64,000 bases of DNA, taken from assembly GCF_023101765.2 (NCBI RefSeq), contig NC_064236.1, positions 20,114,993 through 20,178,992 of the forward strand, given 5' to 3'. This document shows positions 33,570 to 44,172 of this stretch, piece after piece. A program made the position numbers and the translations under genes. The stretch is from Spodoptera frugiperda (taxonomy: Eukaryota > Arthropoda > Insecta > Lepidoptera > Noctuidae). The stretch's first letter is position 1, and each line of letters opens with the position of its first letter. The notes beneath the pieces were generated by a model. That model searched no databases, was not told the origin of the DNA, and saw only the letters and a program-made list of their open reading frames with translations.

Positions 33570-34539
33570 TAAAAGGAGATTGACCAATTTGTATGGGACT
33601 TTGGCTATTTTTAAACAAGCAGTTCAGCTAATAATATATGTTTGATTCAATAGTTAATATCAGTAAGAATGAAGATACAAACTTAGTTTTGTATCCAGAT
33701 TTATATTTAGATTTTTTTTTATTGAAATTCTTTATTAGTCTGATTTAAATGTAATTAAAATATGGTCTAGCAACTGGGCAGGTGGATTAATATTTTCCTG
33801 GTACCTTGCCCAGCTCAAAAACCAAATAATAGTCATTATATGTGCACAGCAACCTACTGTTCTACGGTCCACCATGCAGTTGCAGCAATATTGTTTTATA
33901 GCTGCCCTCCTTTCAGTGTTTTTCTCATATAATATACAGGGTAACTTTGAATTCGACGTATTCTTCTCGGGAGGTGATAATACAACTAATTTCCTACAAA
34001 ATTAGCCCTGAGGTCCTGAGGGCGGAAAGTTGCTAGTTTCTGAGATAGTCAACATTTTTGGTTTTGATAAAAAAATCCCGAATTGATTACAAAAACATCA
34101 ATAAATAAAAAAATACTGGTTGGATTTTAGTAGTTTTAGTTTTAATCAGTTGCCAATACATCAGTTATCATTTATAAATATGATTTATTCCATTCTAATA
34201 CCAAAAACTAATACCACTGGTATTTGTTTCAACTCATATTTTTTTCTATTCCGAACCGATACCATTGTTTAAACTAATACCAAAACAAGTTCAAAGATAT
34301 GAGGTACAGTCAGTAAAAATGCTTTGTATGTAAATAAGACCTTTAATTGAAAAAAAAAACAGATAACTCCAAAAAAAAACAAATTTTGTTAGCAAACGTC
34401 TTGTTCAATGATAAAATATCACTTAAATAATCAACTTTAATATAATTTTAGTTCCTCTTTATACTTGTATAATATTTTTTTTTGCAAAAACATCAAACAT
34501 ATTTACTTACAATCTAAAAATTACAAAATATCTCAAAAA

Positions 34540-34705
34540 ATTAACTCAAACTCAAACTCAAACTCAAATCATTTATTGCATTCATGTGTACATTAAGATG
34601 ATACATAATTAGGAGCATTTGTCTCAACATGAAACCCGGTTAGGGTACGGCAACATACATTTTGACACATTTAGTATCTAGTCACTTAGTACTTATTATA
34701 TCTTA
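34540..34705 (+). repeat. (CTCAAA)n plus LINE-type tail
   Basis: Four to five ACTCAA units are followed by ATCATTTATTGCATTCATG, a pattern I recall at the ends of lepidopteran LINE fragments. Short and uncertain. Confidence 0.4.
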
Positions 34706-35035
34706 ACAATAATGTGATATTATAACAAAAACTAACATAAATATTATTATTATTGTAATTAATATCTATCAATATGTTATCACCATTTTATATATTAATA
34801 TCTTTTTTTATTATTGTAATATCAGTATACATCAATTAATAATATCTTTTTCTTTAATGAATATATATATTGTTAGACTAATTATTTACTTCTATTAGTC
34901 TTTGCAATTATAACTCTTAATTTATATTGAAATTTATCTAACATAGTTATTATTAGATAGGTACGTAATTATTCACGTCTACCTATCTCATAACAACTAT
35001 GTCAGGTAAATTTTTAACAAAAATAAATCACTTTT

Positions 35036-35720
35036 TATCTAACAATTGTAAAATATCACAGAAAATCAACTTTTTGTATAATCTAATCAGTCATTCATCA
35101 CCTACATAGCAATGAAACAGCATTTTTTTTTTTGCAATAATATCTAATATGAAAAATTCACTTTAAATCTAACAATTATAAAATATCACAGAATCAACTT
35201 TTTGTATAAATCAAATCAGTCATTCATCACTTACATAGCAATGAAACAGCATTTTTTTTTGCAATAATATCTAATATGAAAAATTCACTTTAAATCTAAC
35301 AATTATAAAATATCACAGAATCAACTTTTTGTATAAATCAAATCAGTCATTCATCACTTACATAGCAATGAAACAGCATTTTTTTTGCAATAATATCTAA
35401 TATGAAAAATTCACTTTAAATCTAACAATTATAAAATATCACAGAATCAACTTTTTGTATAAATCAAATCAGTCATTCATCACTTACATAGCAATGAATC
35501 AGCAATTTTTTTACAATGAATTCTAACCTTACCTAAACAATTGTAAAATTTCACAGAAAATCAACTTGTTGTTTAATCAAATCAGTCATTCTTCACCTAT
35601 ATAGCAATGAATCAGCAATTTTTTTTTTTGCAAAAATGTCATATGTGAATAATTCACTTATAATCTAAGAATTATAAAATATCACAGAAAATAAACTATT
35701 AGTATAATCAGCTAAATGAC
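35036..35720. repeat. tandem repeat, about 125-bp unit, 5-6 copies
   Basis: Units begin TCTAACAATTATAAAATATC and include CAGTCATTCATCACTTACAT and AGCAATGAAACAGCA. The middle three copies are nearly identical and the outer ones diverged. The array lies between the left end and the gene of the Phantom-like element. More diverged copies may extend left to 34400. Confidence 0.85.
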
Positions 35721-35841
35721 GTGTAAATAATTTCTTATATTTCAACAATTAGTAGCTAAACCCTTAATTTTTCTAAGCAGTGACCTACGGAGATTTTGTT
35801 TTTGAGGAGTTGGTCAGTTACGTATGTGATCCACGAATTTT

Positions 35842-37875
35842 TCATAATAGTTGTCTGTGCACATCGTTTTGCGGGGGTGCGTTTGATTTATATTGAGTAA
35901 CAACCACTGTTTGTAAATGTGCGTCCTCTTTCAGCACGTTCAGAAGCTGATACAAATTAGCATTCTTTGGCACAGCCGAGTTTAATTTCTTATGCCAAGA
36001 TTCTACGGCATTTGTGATTCGATGGCGTTCACCATGAACGCACCAAATGTCTACAAAACTCTCGTTCTCTAGCCATTGTGACACCATGTGGTCATTAAAT
36101 GTTTGAATGGCGTCAGTATCAGGACAGGCTTCCATTATGTAGCACCATCCTTCTGATATGAATTTACGAGGAAGTAAAGGCAGTAAAGCTGAAAGTCTTA
36201 CATGTCTTTGGGTGATAGCATCTTTTGTCAGATCCAACTGTTTTGGTTTTTTTCCATACATTTTTGGAATAATGAAAGTAGCATCCGTTAATCACAACTG
36301 ACGGAAAAACAATTGTAATGGCGTTCATTGCGGCTAGTTCAAAATCTGTTAAAAATTTTACGGGTTCCCACCCAGGAATGTTTTGTTTCAAAATTTCAAA
36401 TATTTTTTTGTATGTTTCTTCTGTTTTTTTGTTAAGTAAAACATAAATAAGAGGAACTATACGAGTGTGATCTTCGTCACTTCCCAGATCTCCGTGGATA
36501 GTATATGACTGCACAAAAGGCTCAGGGGTGCAATCGAATGTTCCGTCGCTTTCAAAAAATTTAATGCTCGGAATTTTCTCTAGTTGATTTGGACTGACCA
36601 AGATTATTATTCGGGTATTGGAAGACTCATCTTTATAATCGTAAAACAAAAAATCTCTAAATTGTAATGGAACTTCTACTTCATCAATTGATTTACATTA
36701 ATTTTTTTACACCAGCTGCGTTGTTTCTTGCATAATACAATTTTGATTTGATGTTTGCAAACGATGGGATATTTCTCACCAAATCTGATTCAGTAGCGCA
36801 GAATTGTGATTTGAATTTGTTATATATGTTTGGTATTGGGGCGAAATCAGACTTCATCACTTTATCTCTTAAATCATCCAGCTTTTTTGCTATTACATTT
36901 TTGAATTCATCGGGCTCGCAGCTATGATTTTTCTCATTGGAAATATTGCCATCCTGTGAGGACAACAAAATAGCTTTAGCAAAAATAGATTTCGGATAAA
37001 AAAATTTTTTTAAAGATGGAACACTAACTGTCTTATTCATAATATAACGCTTACCGAAGGTATAAACCTTCATTAGTTAAAACCTGTTTTAAGGTGGATG
37101 CTCCAGGGTGGCCCGAAAAATTCAAATTATCGTAAATTTTTTGCAATTTGCAGCTCAGTATGGGATAGTATAGTAATAGAAATTAAATTCGCGGTACTGG
37201 CATGTATGTATTTATATCATTATATTAGTTAAATCTATCAATGTAACCCACTAAGTTAAAATTTATATTAAACGTAAAGTTATTATTAAAATGGCACATT
37301 TTCTCTTTTCTCTAAGTTAGACAATTATATTGAAGGTTTTAATAAGTATAATTGTGTAAATACATACATGCCAGTACCGCGAATTTAGTTTCTATTATAA
37401 AATATCCGATACTCAGCTGCAAATTGCAAAAAACGTACGGTAATTTGAATTTCGCGGCTACCCTGGAGCATTCACCTTAAGCCTACCGAACGTTCGATAA
37501 AAATTCTTATTCATAATCGTTTCTTTAATGGAGATTTTGTGCAATAAAGAGTGTTTTTACCTCTAAAATACGATTATGAATACCATTTTTTTAACAAGCT
37601 TCCTACAAAGGCCTTATAAAGCTCCACTAATCCATTATAAATAAGCCAGTTAAACTCTATGTAAGAAGTTGGTAACATACCTTTATCTGTAAAAATCCAC
37701 TGCACTCTTTAACATTCACACATCTCCAATGGGTCCATCCATTTTTATTTTCACTTTTTTTTGTGTACTGGTAACCAGCTCTCATTAAAACCAAGCCACC
37801 ATTTCTTGTTATGAAAGTCAAGCTTCCCGTTTTTCCCGAAGATGTTGAGGGCTGATTATCAGCTTCCTCAGACAT
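35842..37875 (-). pseudogene. FLYWCH/MULE transposase (Phantom-like)
   Basis: Exon 1 (37875-37689) starts MSEEADNQPSTSSGKTG and carries a FLYWCH-type finger (FITRNGGLVLMRAGYQY, HWRCVNVKECSGFLQIK), ending at GTATGT. Later blocks: HSCEPDEFKNVIAKKLDDLR, PIPNIYNKF (37073-36693). MULE core: Asp in FFESDGTFDCTP, QSYTIHGDLG, RIVPLIYVLLNKKTEETY, Asp in KFLTDFELAAMNA, GCYFHYSKNVW, Glu in TNAVESWHKKLN (near 36000). Frameshifts near 36690 and 36262 and a MITE in the intron region make it inactive. Confidence 0.82.
37093..37476. mobile_element. 384-bp MITE with TTAA duplication
   Basis: Ends GGTGGATGCTCCAGGGTGG and the inverse CCCTGGAGCATTCACC, flanked by TTAA at 37089-37092 and 37477-37480. The inverted repeat continues inward, with shared GTACTGGCATGTATGTA and GCAATTTGCAGCT. 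TTAA suggests piggyBac-type mobilisation. It sits between exon 1 and the next coding block of the Phantom-like gene. Confidence 0.8.
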
Positions 37876-39952
37876 ATCTAAAAAAATATATATATTGTAT
37901 GTAACTTTTATATTTGATTGGATTATGATAAAAAAATCAAATAATAGGTATTTTAAAGAACACTAATTTTAATAAAGAGAAGTAAATTATACAAAAGAAC
38001 AAATTAATATACTCGCTTAATAAATAAAAATCACTGTCACTCTGATTTATGTAGGAATTTATGTAGATAAAATTTCTTTCCGAGTCAAAGCACAACATTC
38101 CAGTCACACTTGACTCTGATTGGTTGTTTCGAATTTTGGAACAATAGAGCAAACTCACCCTTCCTCGCAGGTAAAAAAAATAGCAAGATGATTCACTAAA
38201 ACCACTCTTACCTATGCTAACCTTTGTAAAAAATATTGGAGTGAAGTGAATTTGGAAAGTTTTAAGCATTATATTACGATTACATAAAAATATTGAAAAA
38301 CAAATTTACTTTGATTAGGTTTGACTGCACTGACTGTACCAAATTCAAGTTGTTGGTATTCGTTCGTACATTAAATTAAATTATTTAAAAAGTGGTATCC
38401 GTTCGGAATAGAAAAAAAATAAGAGTTGAATCAAATACCAGTGGTATTAGTTTTTGGTATTAGAATGGAATAAATCATAAATATTAATAATGGCAGAAAT
38501 ATCATTCGTTTTAAAATGACAAGTAATTTCTTATCAAATTTAGTTTTGTGGCACCAATTTGTATTCCACCACGTCATAGTGATAAAGAATTGTATTCGTC
38601 GTAAGATCACTTTGAACAAAATTTTGCAAATTAAGATGTTTTTGAAATTGCCCTTTTCTCTTTACACTCTAGTTATCATCAATTAATTCATTTGTTTTTG
38701 AGAATTTTGTAAATAATTTAAAATTAGCCCTGAGGCACTTTCCGCACAAGGGCCTCAGGGCTAATTTTGTAGGAAATTAGTTGTATTATCACCTCCCGAG
38801 AGGAATACGTCGAATTCAAAGTCACCTTGTATATACATATATGTTTTTCTACTAATGTGTCTACTATGTATTTTCCCACGCAATAAACTGCAGTTGACTG
38901 AAGGGAGCGGGAAATCTTCCAGTAGGCTGCTGGCAGTATTTCTGCATAATTCAATCGTATAAGAAACGTCGCCTCTTATGTGTTCGCCATAGTAGGAACG
39001 TGCTTGTTTTAATTGGTACGTTCCACACGCAATTAAAATTAATTCATTATATTCCAGCCTCGGAAATGATACATTATCTATATTTACATTTATGGATAGA
39101 AAATTTGTGCGCCGTCTATTTAAATTATTTTGATTAACAAAATCACTAAGAGAATTATTTATGTACATATTTTCATTTATTATCTCCAGTATTTGCCCTG
39201 CATCCGCTCTGTCTCTAATTCTTTGGTAAAACCTATTTATTAGAGCTGCTGCTATGCGAAAGTCTGTCACAGGATGTTTTGATGCTCGATTAAAAAAATC
39301 GTGCCTAAGCAATTTGAATGATTGCTTAAATATGCCATTTACTGCTTCAACAACCCACCTACAAACCGTGACAGCTCTCGACTTATTAGCAGCAAGAGTC
39401 GACAATTGATTTTCACCTTGTTGTAAGGATGCAAGCATATGAGTTCTGTAATTACATTCTCTCAGCAGCGGCACAGAATCTCTAAAACCCCTATCCAGGA
39501 TAAATACATCACCAGCTTGGAAATATATTCTAAGTGGTTTTGTTTCTTCATTAAATTCATTTATTATTATATTTGCATCAGAGGGCCTAGACAAATGGCA
39601 AACGCTCCGAATCTATTCCATTTCTACAAACGTTTACGCCTTGGCGTTGTCGATCGCTAAGTGTGAGCCAAATGTACAAAGCGTAGTCGAACGCTCATTC
39701 TAAGCGAATGCTACAAAAAAATAAAAAATATTGTCTATGGTTTCGTTTTTCTAAACGTCAGTTTGACATTCAGTGAGCGCTTGTTTTCAAATAATTGGTA
39801 AGTGAAACATTATAATATTACTGATTATATTAATAAATATAGCACTAAATTAATATTCTTCTAAAACATAGCAGTTTAAAATAGAATTTTAGGAACTTAA
39901 AAACTACCTAAAGCTAAAGTTTATTGAATGGTATATCTTTCTTGTTTTAGTC

Positions 39953-41454
39953 ATGGAACCAAGAACACGAGCAAGTCCAGAACAATTCTCAATTCTCCTA
40001 GATTTTATGGAAAGGTACAAATAATATTACGTACATTTATTTAAAAACCACATTCCTTTCATTTAGAATCAACGAGTCAACCTTAATATAAACAATGAAA
40101 TCACCCAGTCACACAGCACTTCACTGTTCTTATCACTTGAGTTTTTTTTTGTGTACGTTGCAGGCATGGCGATCTCTCGAGACCTCAGTCAGGTCCTCAA
40201 GGACGAAGTAAAAGTGAGCGATTATGGGTCGAACTCACTAATACTTTAAATTCTCTTGGTGGTGGTGTTCAAAAATCATCAGATAAATGGAAAAAAGTAG
40301 ATATTCAATAATGTTATTACTCATTTTACACTAACTACACACTAATTTATATAAAAATAATATTATATGTTAGACATTATTATATTATAATAATATAATA
40401 TAAATAGACATTATTTTCAAAAGCTGTATGTTTTTTAGGTTTGGGCTGATTGGAAAACAAAAACAAAAAAAAAATATTTGAATATAAGAAAACATGCTAG
40501 TGGTACTGGTGGTGGTCCAAGCAACCGAATAGCTTTGAGTGTTTTAGAAGAAAGGGTAGTAGCAATCATAGGTATATCTGCTGTGGTTGGACAAGCTGGT
40601 ATCGAGGAGCAAGGTTTCAATGTTAGTATCATAATACTTAAATAATTTTACAACACTGCACAGCTAATTACCAATAATTGTTTTATATCTGTCTACAGAC
40701 AACATCAAATGAACCGGCTTTGGTGGGCAGTGGGATTCAACTTCCTGTGGAACAAAACAGTGCATTGGGAGATAATAGCCAAAATCTGTTAAATATTTCA
40801 AATTGTAAGTATAATAATTATAATAAGTGGTTACTCAAAAAACAAAACATCTATAGTTGAAACGAAATAGTAACTTATGAAACAAATATGTTTATTTCAG
40901 TTGCAGATGGCACGCCAGGGACGTCAGGCATTTGTCGTACAGTCACAAATGCATGTACACCAATAATTCCGTCATCACCGCCCCCTCTAACATCTTCACC
41001 GCCTCCACTTACAACTCCATCGCCCCCACGAATACGGCCACCTCCACGTGAACAAAGGCACCCAAGAACACCTCCACTGCGTCGCAATCGGCAGCAAGCT
41101 GGAGATTCTCCATTGTCGACAGCTACAACTCCACGCCGTGCCCTATTGAGCGCGCGAAGAAATAGGGGGTTGACTCCTTTTGAACGAGCTGCACAGGAAT
41201 TTGCAGCCGTCGAGCAACGCCGTCTTGCACGGGAAGAGGCAAGAGAAATGCGCCGCCTTGAACTTGAAGAGGAGCGAGACAAGCGCCTTCATGAACGGGA
41301 GATGGAACGACTACGATTGGAGGCGCAGAAGATAGAAGTGGCTCAACAACACAACCAGTTATTGCATAAATTAGGCATTCTTGTTCAAAGCCTAATTGAT
41401 GTAATATCACAGCAACGACAGGTAGGAAGTTTGCCCTCAACAGACCCTTTATAG
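39953..41454 (+). CDS. Myb/SANT-like partner protein of Harbinger 2
   Basis: Five coding exons with matching phases give 345 aa: 39953-40014, 40164-40296, 40439-40621, 40699-40804, 40901-41454. It starts MEPRTRASPEQFSILLDFME; the ATG follows a splice acceptor, so an untranslated first exon is likely. The N-terminal trihelix-like region has the W residues in SERLWVEL, SDKWKK and VWADWKTK (Myb/SANT-like DNA-binding). A Pro-rich linker (PSSPPPLTSSPPPL) follows, then a basic region and a long Arg/Glu coiled coil (EEAREMRRLELEEERDKRL), then a Leu-rich tail. The likely role, by analogy with characterised Harbinger partners, is end binding and nuclear import of the nuclease. Confidence 0.87.
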
Positions 41455-41532
41455 CTAAATTTTTAGTTTTGTTGTTGTTAACCATTGTATTAAGTAAGTA
41501 TTATGTTTAATTTGATTATTTTGATTTTTAGG

Positions 41533-41815
41533 GTTCCGTAGTCAAATGGCAAAAAACGGAACCCTTATAGATTCGTCATGTCTGTCTGTCCGTCCGTCCG
41601 TATGTCACAGCCATTTATTTCCGAAACTGTTGGGCCTACATAGTTGAAACTTTGCAGGTTGATGTATTTTGGTAACCGCTATTCGAATGTTGTATAAAAA
41701 TTAATAAATTTAAATTTATTTTATAACTTTTATATTATGTCATCTACTTGTTGTTACGGAACCCTTCATGGGCGAGTCCGACTCGCACTTGGCCGGTTTT
41801 TTTTAAATGTTTGAT
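41533..41815 (+). repeat. lepidopteran GAGTCCGACTCGCAC repeat
   Basis: Begins GGGTTCCGTAGTCAAATGG, passes through TGTCTGTCTGTCCGTCCGTC and ends GGCGAGTCCGACTCGCACTT with GGCCGG and a T-run. I recognise this as a very common lepidopteran interspersed repeat. It lies downstream of the Myb-like gene inside Harbinger 2. 41816-42476 holds AT-rich DNA with a short (GT)n near 41985 and no gene. Confidence 0.7.
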
Positions 41816-42476
41816 TTAATTGATAAATTGAATGTTTTATTATGTTTATGCCTAATTGTTTGTCTGATTATTTTGAAAATTGATTTGATTAATTTATTGG
41901 ATTATTGACGGGGTTTAATTACTATTTGAGTTTTTTGAGTTATCCTATTATAATAATATCCTGTTATAATATTTCGGTTGTCTGTGTGTGTGTGTGTATT
42001 ATGCAGGATATGTTAAATCTCATTGCATGATTTTTGTTAAGACTGATTAATTGTTGTGTTTATTTAGTTTCTAAGGAAAAACAGATTTCTTAGTTAATTA
42101 ATATAACTAATAAAAACTTTTACTGTAGAAAAATATTGCGTTTTATTGTTAATGTTGGATCTATCCCCCAATTCCTTGATTCCCATCCCTGTCCGTGGCA
42201 GCTTGTTGGCTGCATTAGTGCTTAGCTTATATAATTATTTTATTATTTTCAGGTTGTAGTTCATAGTACAAAAATCTAAAACAAAGATAAGAAGACAAGA
42301 TAAATGAGATCAAGAAATACACATTATAATTTTTTTATTAAGTACAATGAAAATAAAATTAAATAAAAACGAGATTAAAAATTAGAATTTATACATATTC
42401 GAAATTAAAAACTAAAATTTGTACATTTTAATATAACTGGCATAGCTTATTAAATATACTTTATGATAAAGGTAAC

Positions 42477-44172
42477 CTATAGTCTATTTATTAAGCAATC
42501 TCGTATTGTCCTGCCTTGCATCAGCTCTTCTTGGCTGCTGGGAAATGCAGGACCAGCTTGCCATGCTTCATTGTCAGCAGAATCATGTTGCTCCTCTGTA
42601 TCAACTGGTGGTGGTAAACGAGCTTTTAACGCAATGTTATGCAAGACACAACACGCCATTACAATCTTGCTTGCAACGTGAGGATGATAATGGAGAACCC
42701 GATCCTTGAGCACGCACCTCCAACGTGCTTTGAGTACACCAAAACAACGTTCAATGCAATTTCTTGCTTGAACATGTCGTGTGGTGTATACCTCTGCTCG
42801 AGAACCAGGTGCGGCGTTTAATACTGGCGTCATTAGCCAGCTTCTTTGAGGGTATCCAGAGTCACCTAAAAATATGTAATATTTTTATATTTAAGAAAGA
42901 TTACAGAAAACTTGCTTTCGCCCGCGGCTTCGCTAACCCTAATATGTAATTACCAATATGTAATTTCATATCATAAACTATCTGTGTACCAATTTTCATC
43001 CTATTTGGATTATATTGTTCAGCCATTCTTGCATGAAAGAGTAACAAGTAGCAACTCACATACATCCATCCGCACAAACTTTCGCATTTATTATAGAGTT
43101 ATATGTCTTGTTTACCTAATAGCCAAGTCTGTTCACCACGTTGATGAAGTTCACGCATGTATCTTTCCACTTGACTGGATGCCCATATAAAGGAGTCATG
43201 TGTTGCTCCACCATATTTTGCATTAACATTGAGTATTTTCAAATTGTTGTCACAAATCTGTAAACACATAAAAAGTAGGTACTTATTATACAAACTAATA
43301 AATTATACTTTCCTTAAAATGAAAAAAAAAATACATGTCTACTTATATTTTATTCCTTTTACAAAATAAATAGAACAAACAATTATCCAAAACAAATCAT
43401 GTTTTAGCATTCAGTAAGAAGCCTAGAACTTGTTATTATGCTGTAAAACTTACCATTTGAACATTTAAAGAATGGTATCCTTTCCTGTTAAAAAATTGGT
43501 GTTCATCGTGATGTGGTTTAACTATAGCTATATGGGTACAGTCAATACAGCCAATTACACCAGGTAAATTAAATTTTCTCTGGAACCTGGAAGTAATAGG
43601 CCAAAAATATTAAAGCTATGTTACAGGGCTAAGTGTTTAGAATATTCATCTTTTATGTTACTTACTCTTGTCTTATCCTTGACCTTTCTTGTTGTGTTTG
43701 AGGAAACTGAATATTCTTCAACATATAGTTGCTATTCAGTGCCTCTACAACCTGTCGTATACAACGACTTGCTGTACGCTGAGGCAAATGCTGGATGACA
43801 CCCTCGGGCCTCTGGTACGACCCATTAGCTAGGTAGCTTAGCGTACATAGCACCTACATACAACAAAACAGATAATATTAGTTTTATAACCTTAGAATTT
43901 ATCTTTTGAATATTGTTTCTATGTAACATTTAGATGTATTTACTTACCTTTATTTCCAAAGGAATCGCTCTGGTTCCTCGTAATGAGGTATGACGACGCA
44001 AATCACGACAAAGCATTCTAAAAGTAAGTTTGTCTAAACGAAACCTTTCTATAAATAACACCTCCGGCATTTCACTAATTTTTTCTAAATTACTTCTGCA
44101 AACATTTCTTCGATGTTGCCTGAGCCATAATTCTTCGTTATGCGCTGCCCAAAATAATCTTAAGTGATGCAT
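42477..44172 (-). CDS. HARBI1-like DDE nuclease of Harbinger 2
   Basis: Five exons with matching phases give 358 aa: 44172-43948, 43853-43666, 43586-43454, 43257-43116, 42865-42477. The N-terminal region MHHLRLFWAAHNEELWLRQ leads to FIERFRLDKLTFRMLCRDL and a helix-turn-helix block RTASRCIRQVVEALNS. Catalytic triad: Asp in GVIGCIDCTHIAI, Asp in GGATHDSFIW, Glu in NCIERCFGVLKARW. GDSGYPQRSWLMTPV and RVLHYHPHVASKIV follow, as in DDE_Tnp_4 nucleases. All donors and acceptors are canonical and there are no stops, so this copy could be functional. It is convergent with the Myb-like gene. Confidence 0.9.
42895..43090. repeat. interspersed repeat in the last nuclease intron
   Basis: Contains TTTCGCCCGCGGCTTCGCTA, GTACCAATTTTCATCCTATT and ACAAACTTTCGCATTTATTA. 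I recall this set from a common lepidopteran repeat. A related GCTTCGCATGGGTGCAATGA is at 27070. Confidence 0.55.

Larger units (their letters stand above)
33936..38830 (-). mobile_element. Phantom-like Mutator-superfamily element
   Basis: Terminal inverted repeats of about 85-95 bp share GAATTCGACGTATTC and GGTGATAATACAACTAATTT. A second inverted pair lies inside (34170-34285 against 38385-38480, with AATACCACTGGTATT). The gene inside has a FLYWCH-like finger and a MULE transposase core. FLYWCH plus MULE with compound or foldback-like ends is the published description of Phantom elements. The interrupted SWIM-DDE frame resumes with a 2-bp (TA) overlap. Confidence 0.8.

Noticed and set aside
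35036..35720. CRISPR-like regular repeats
   Set aside because: Contiguous 125-bp tandem units without spacers in a eukaryotic transposon.
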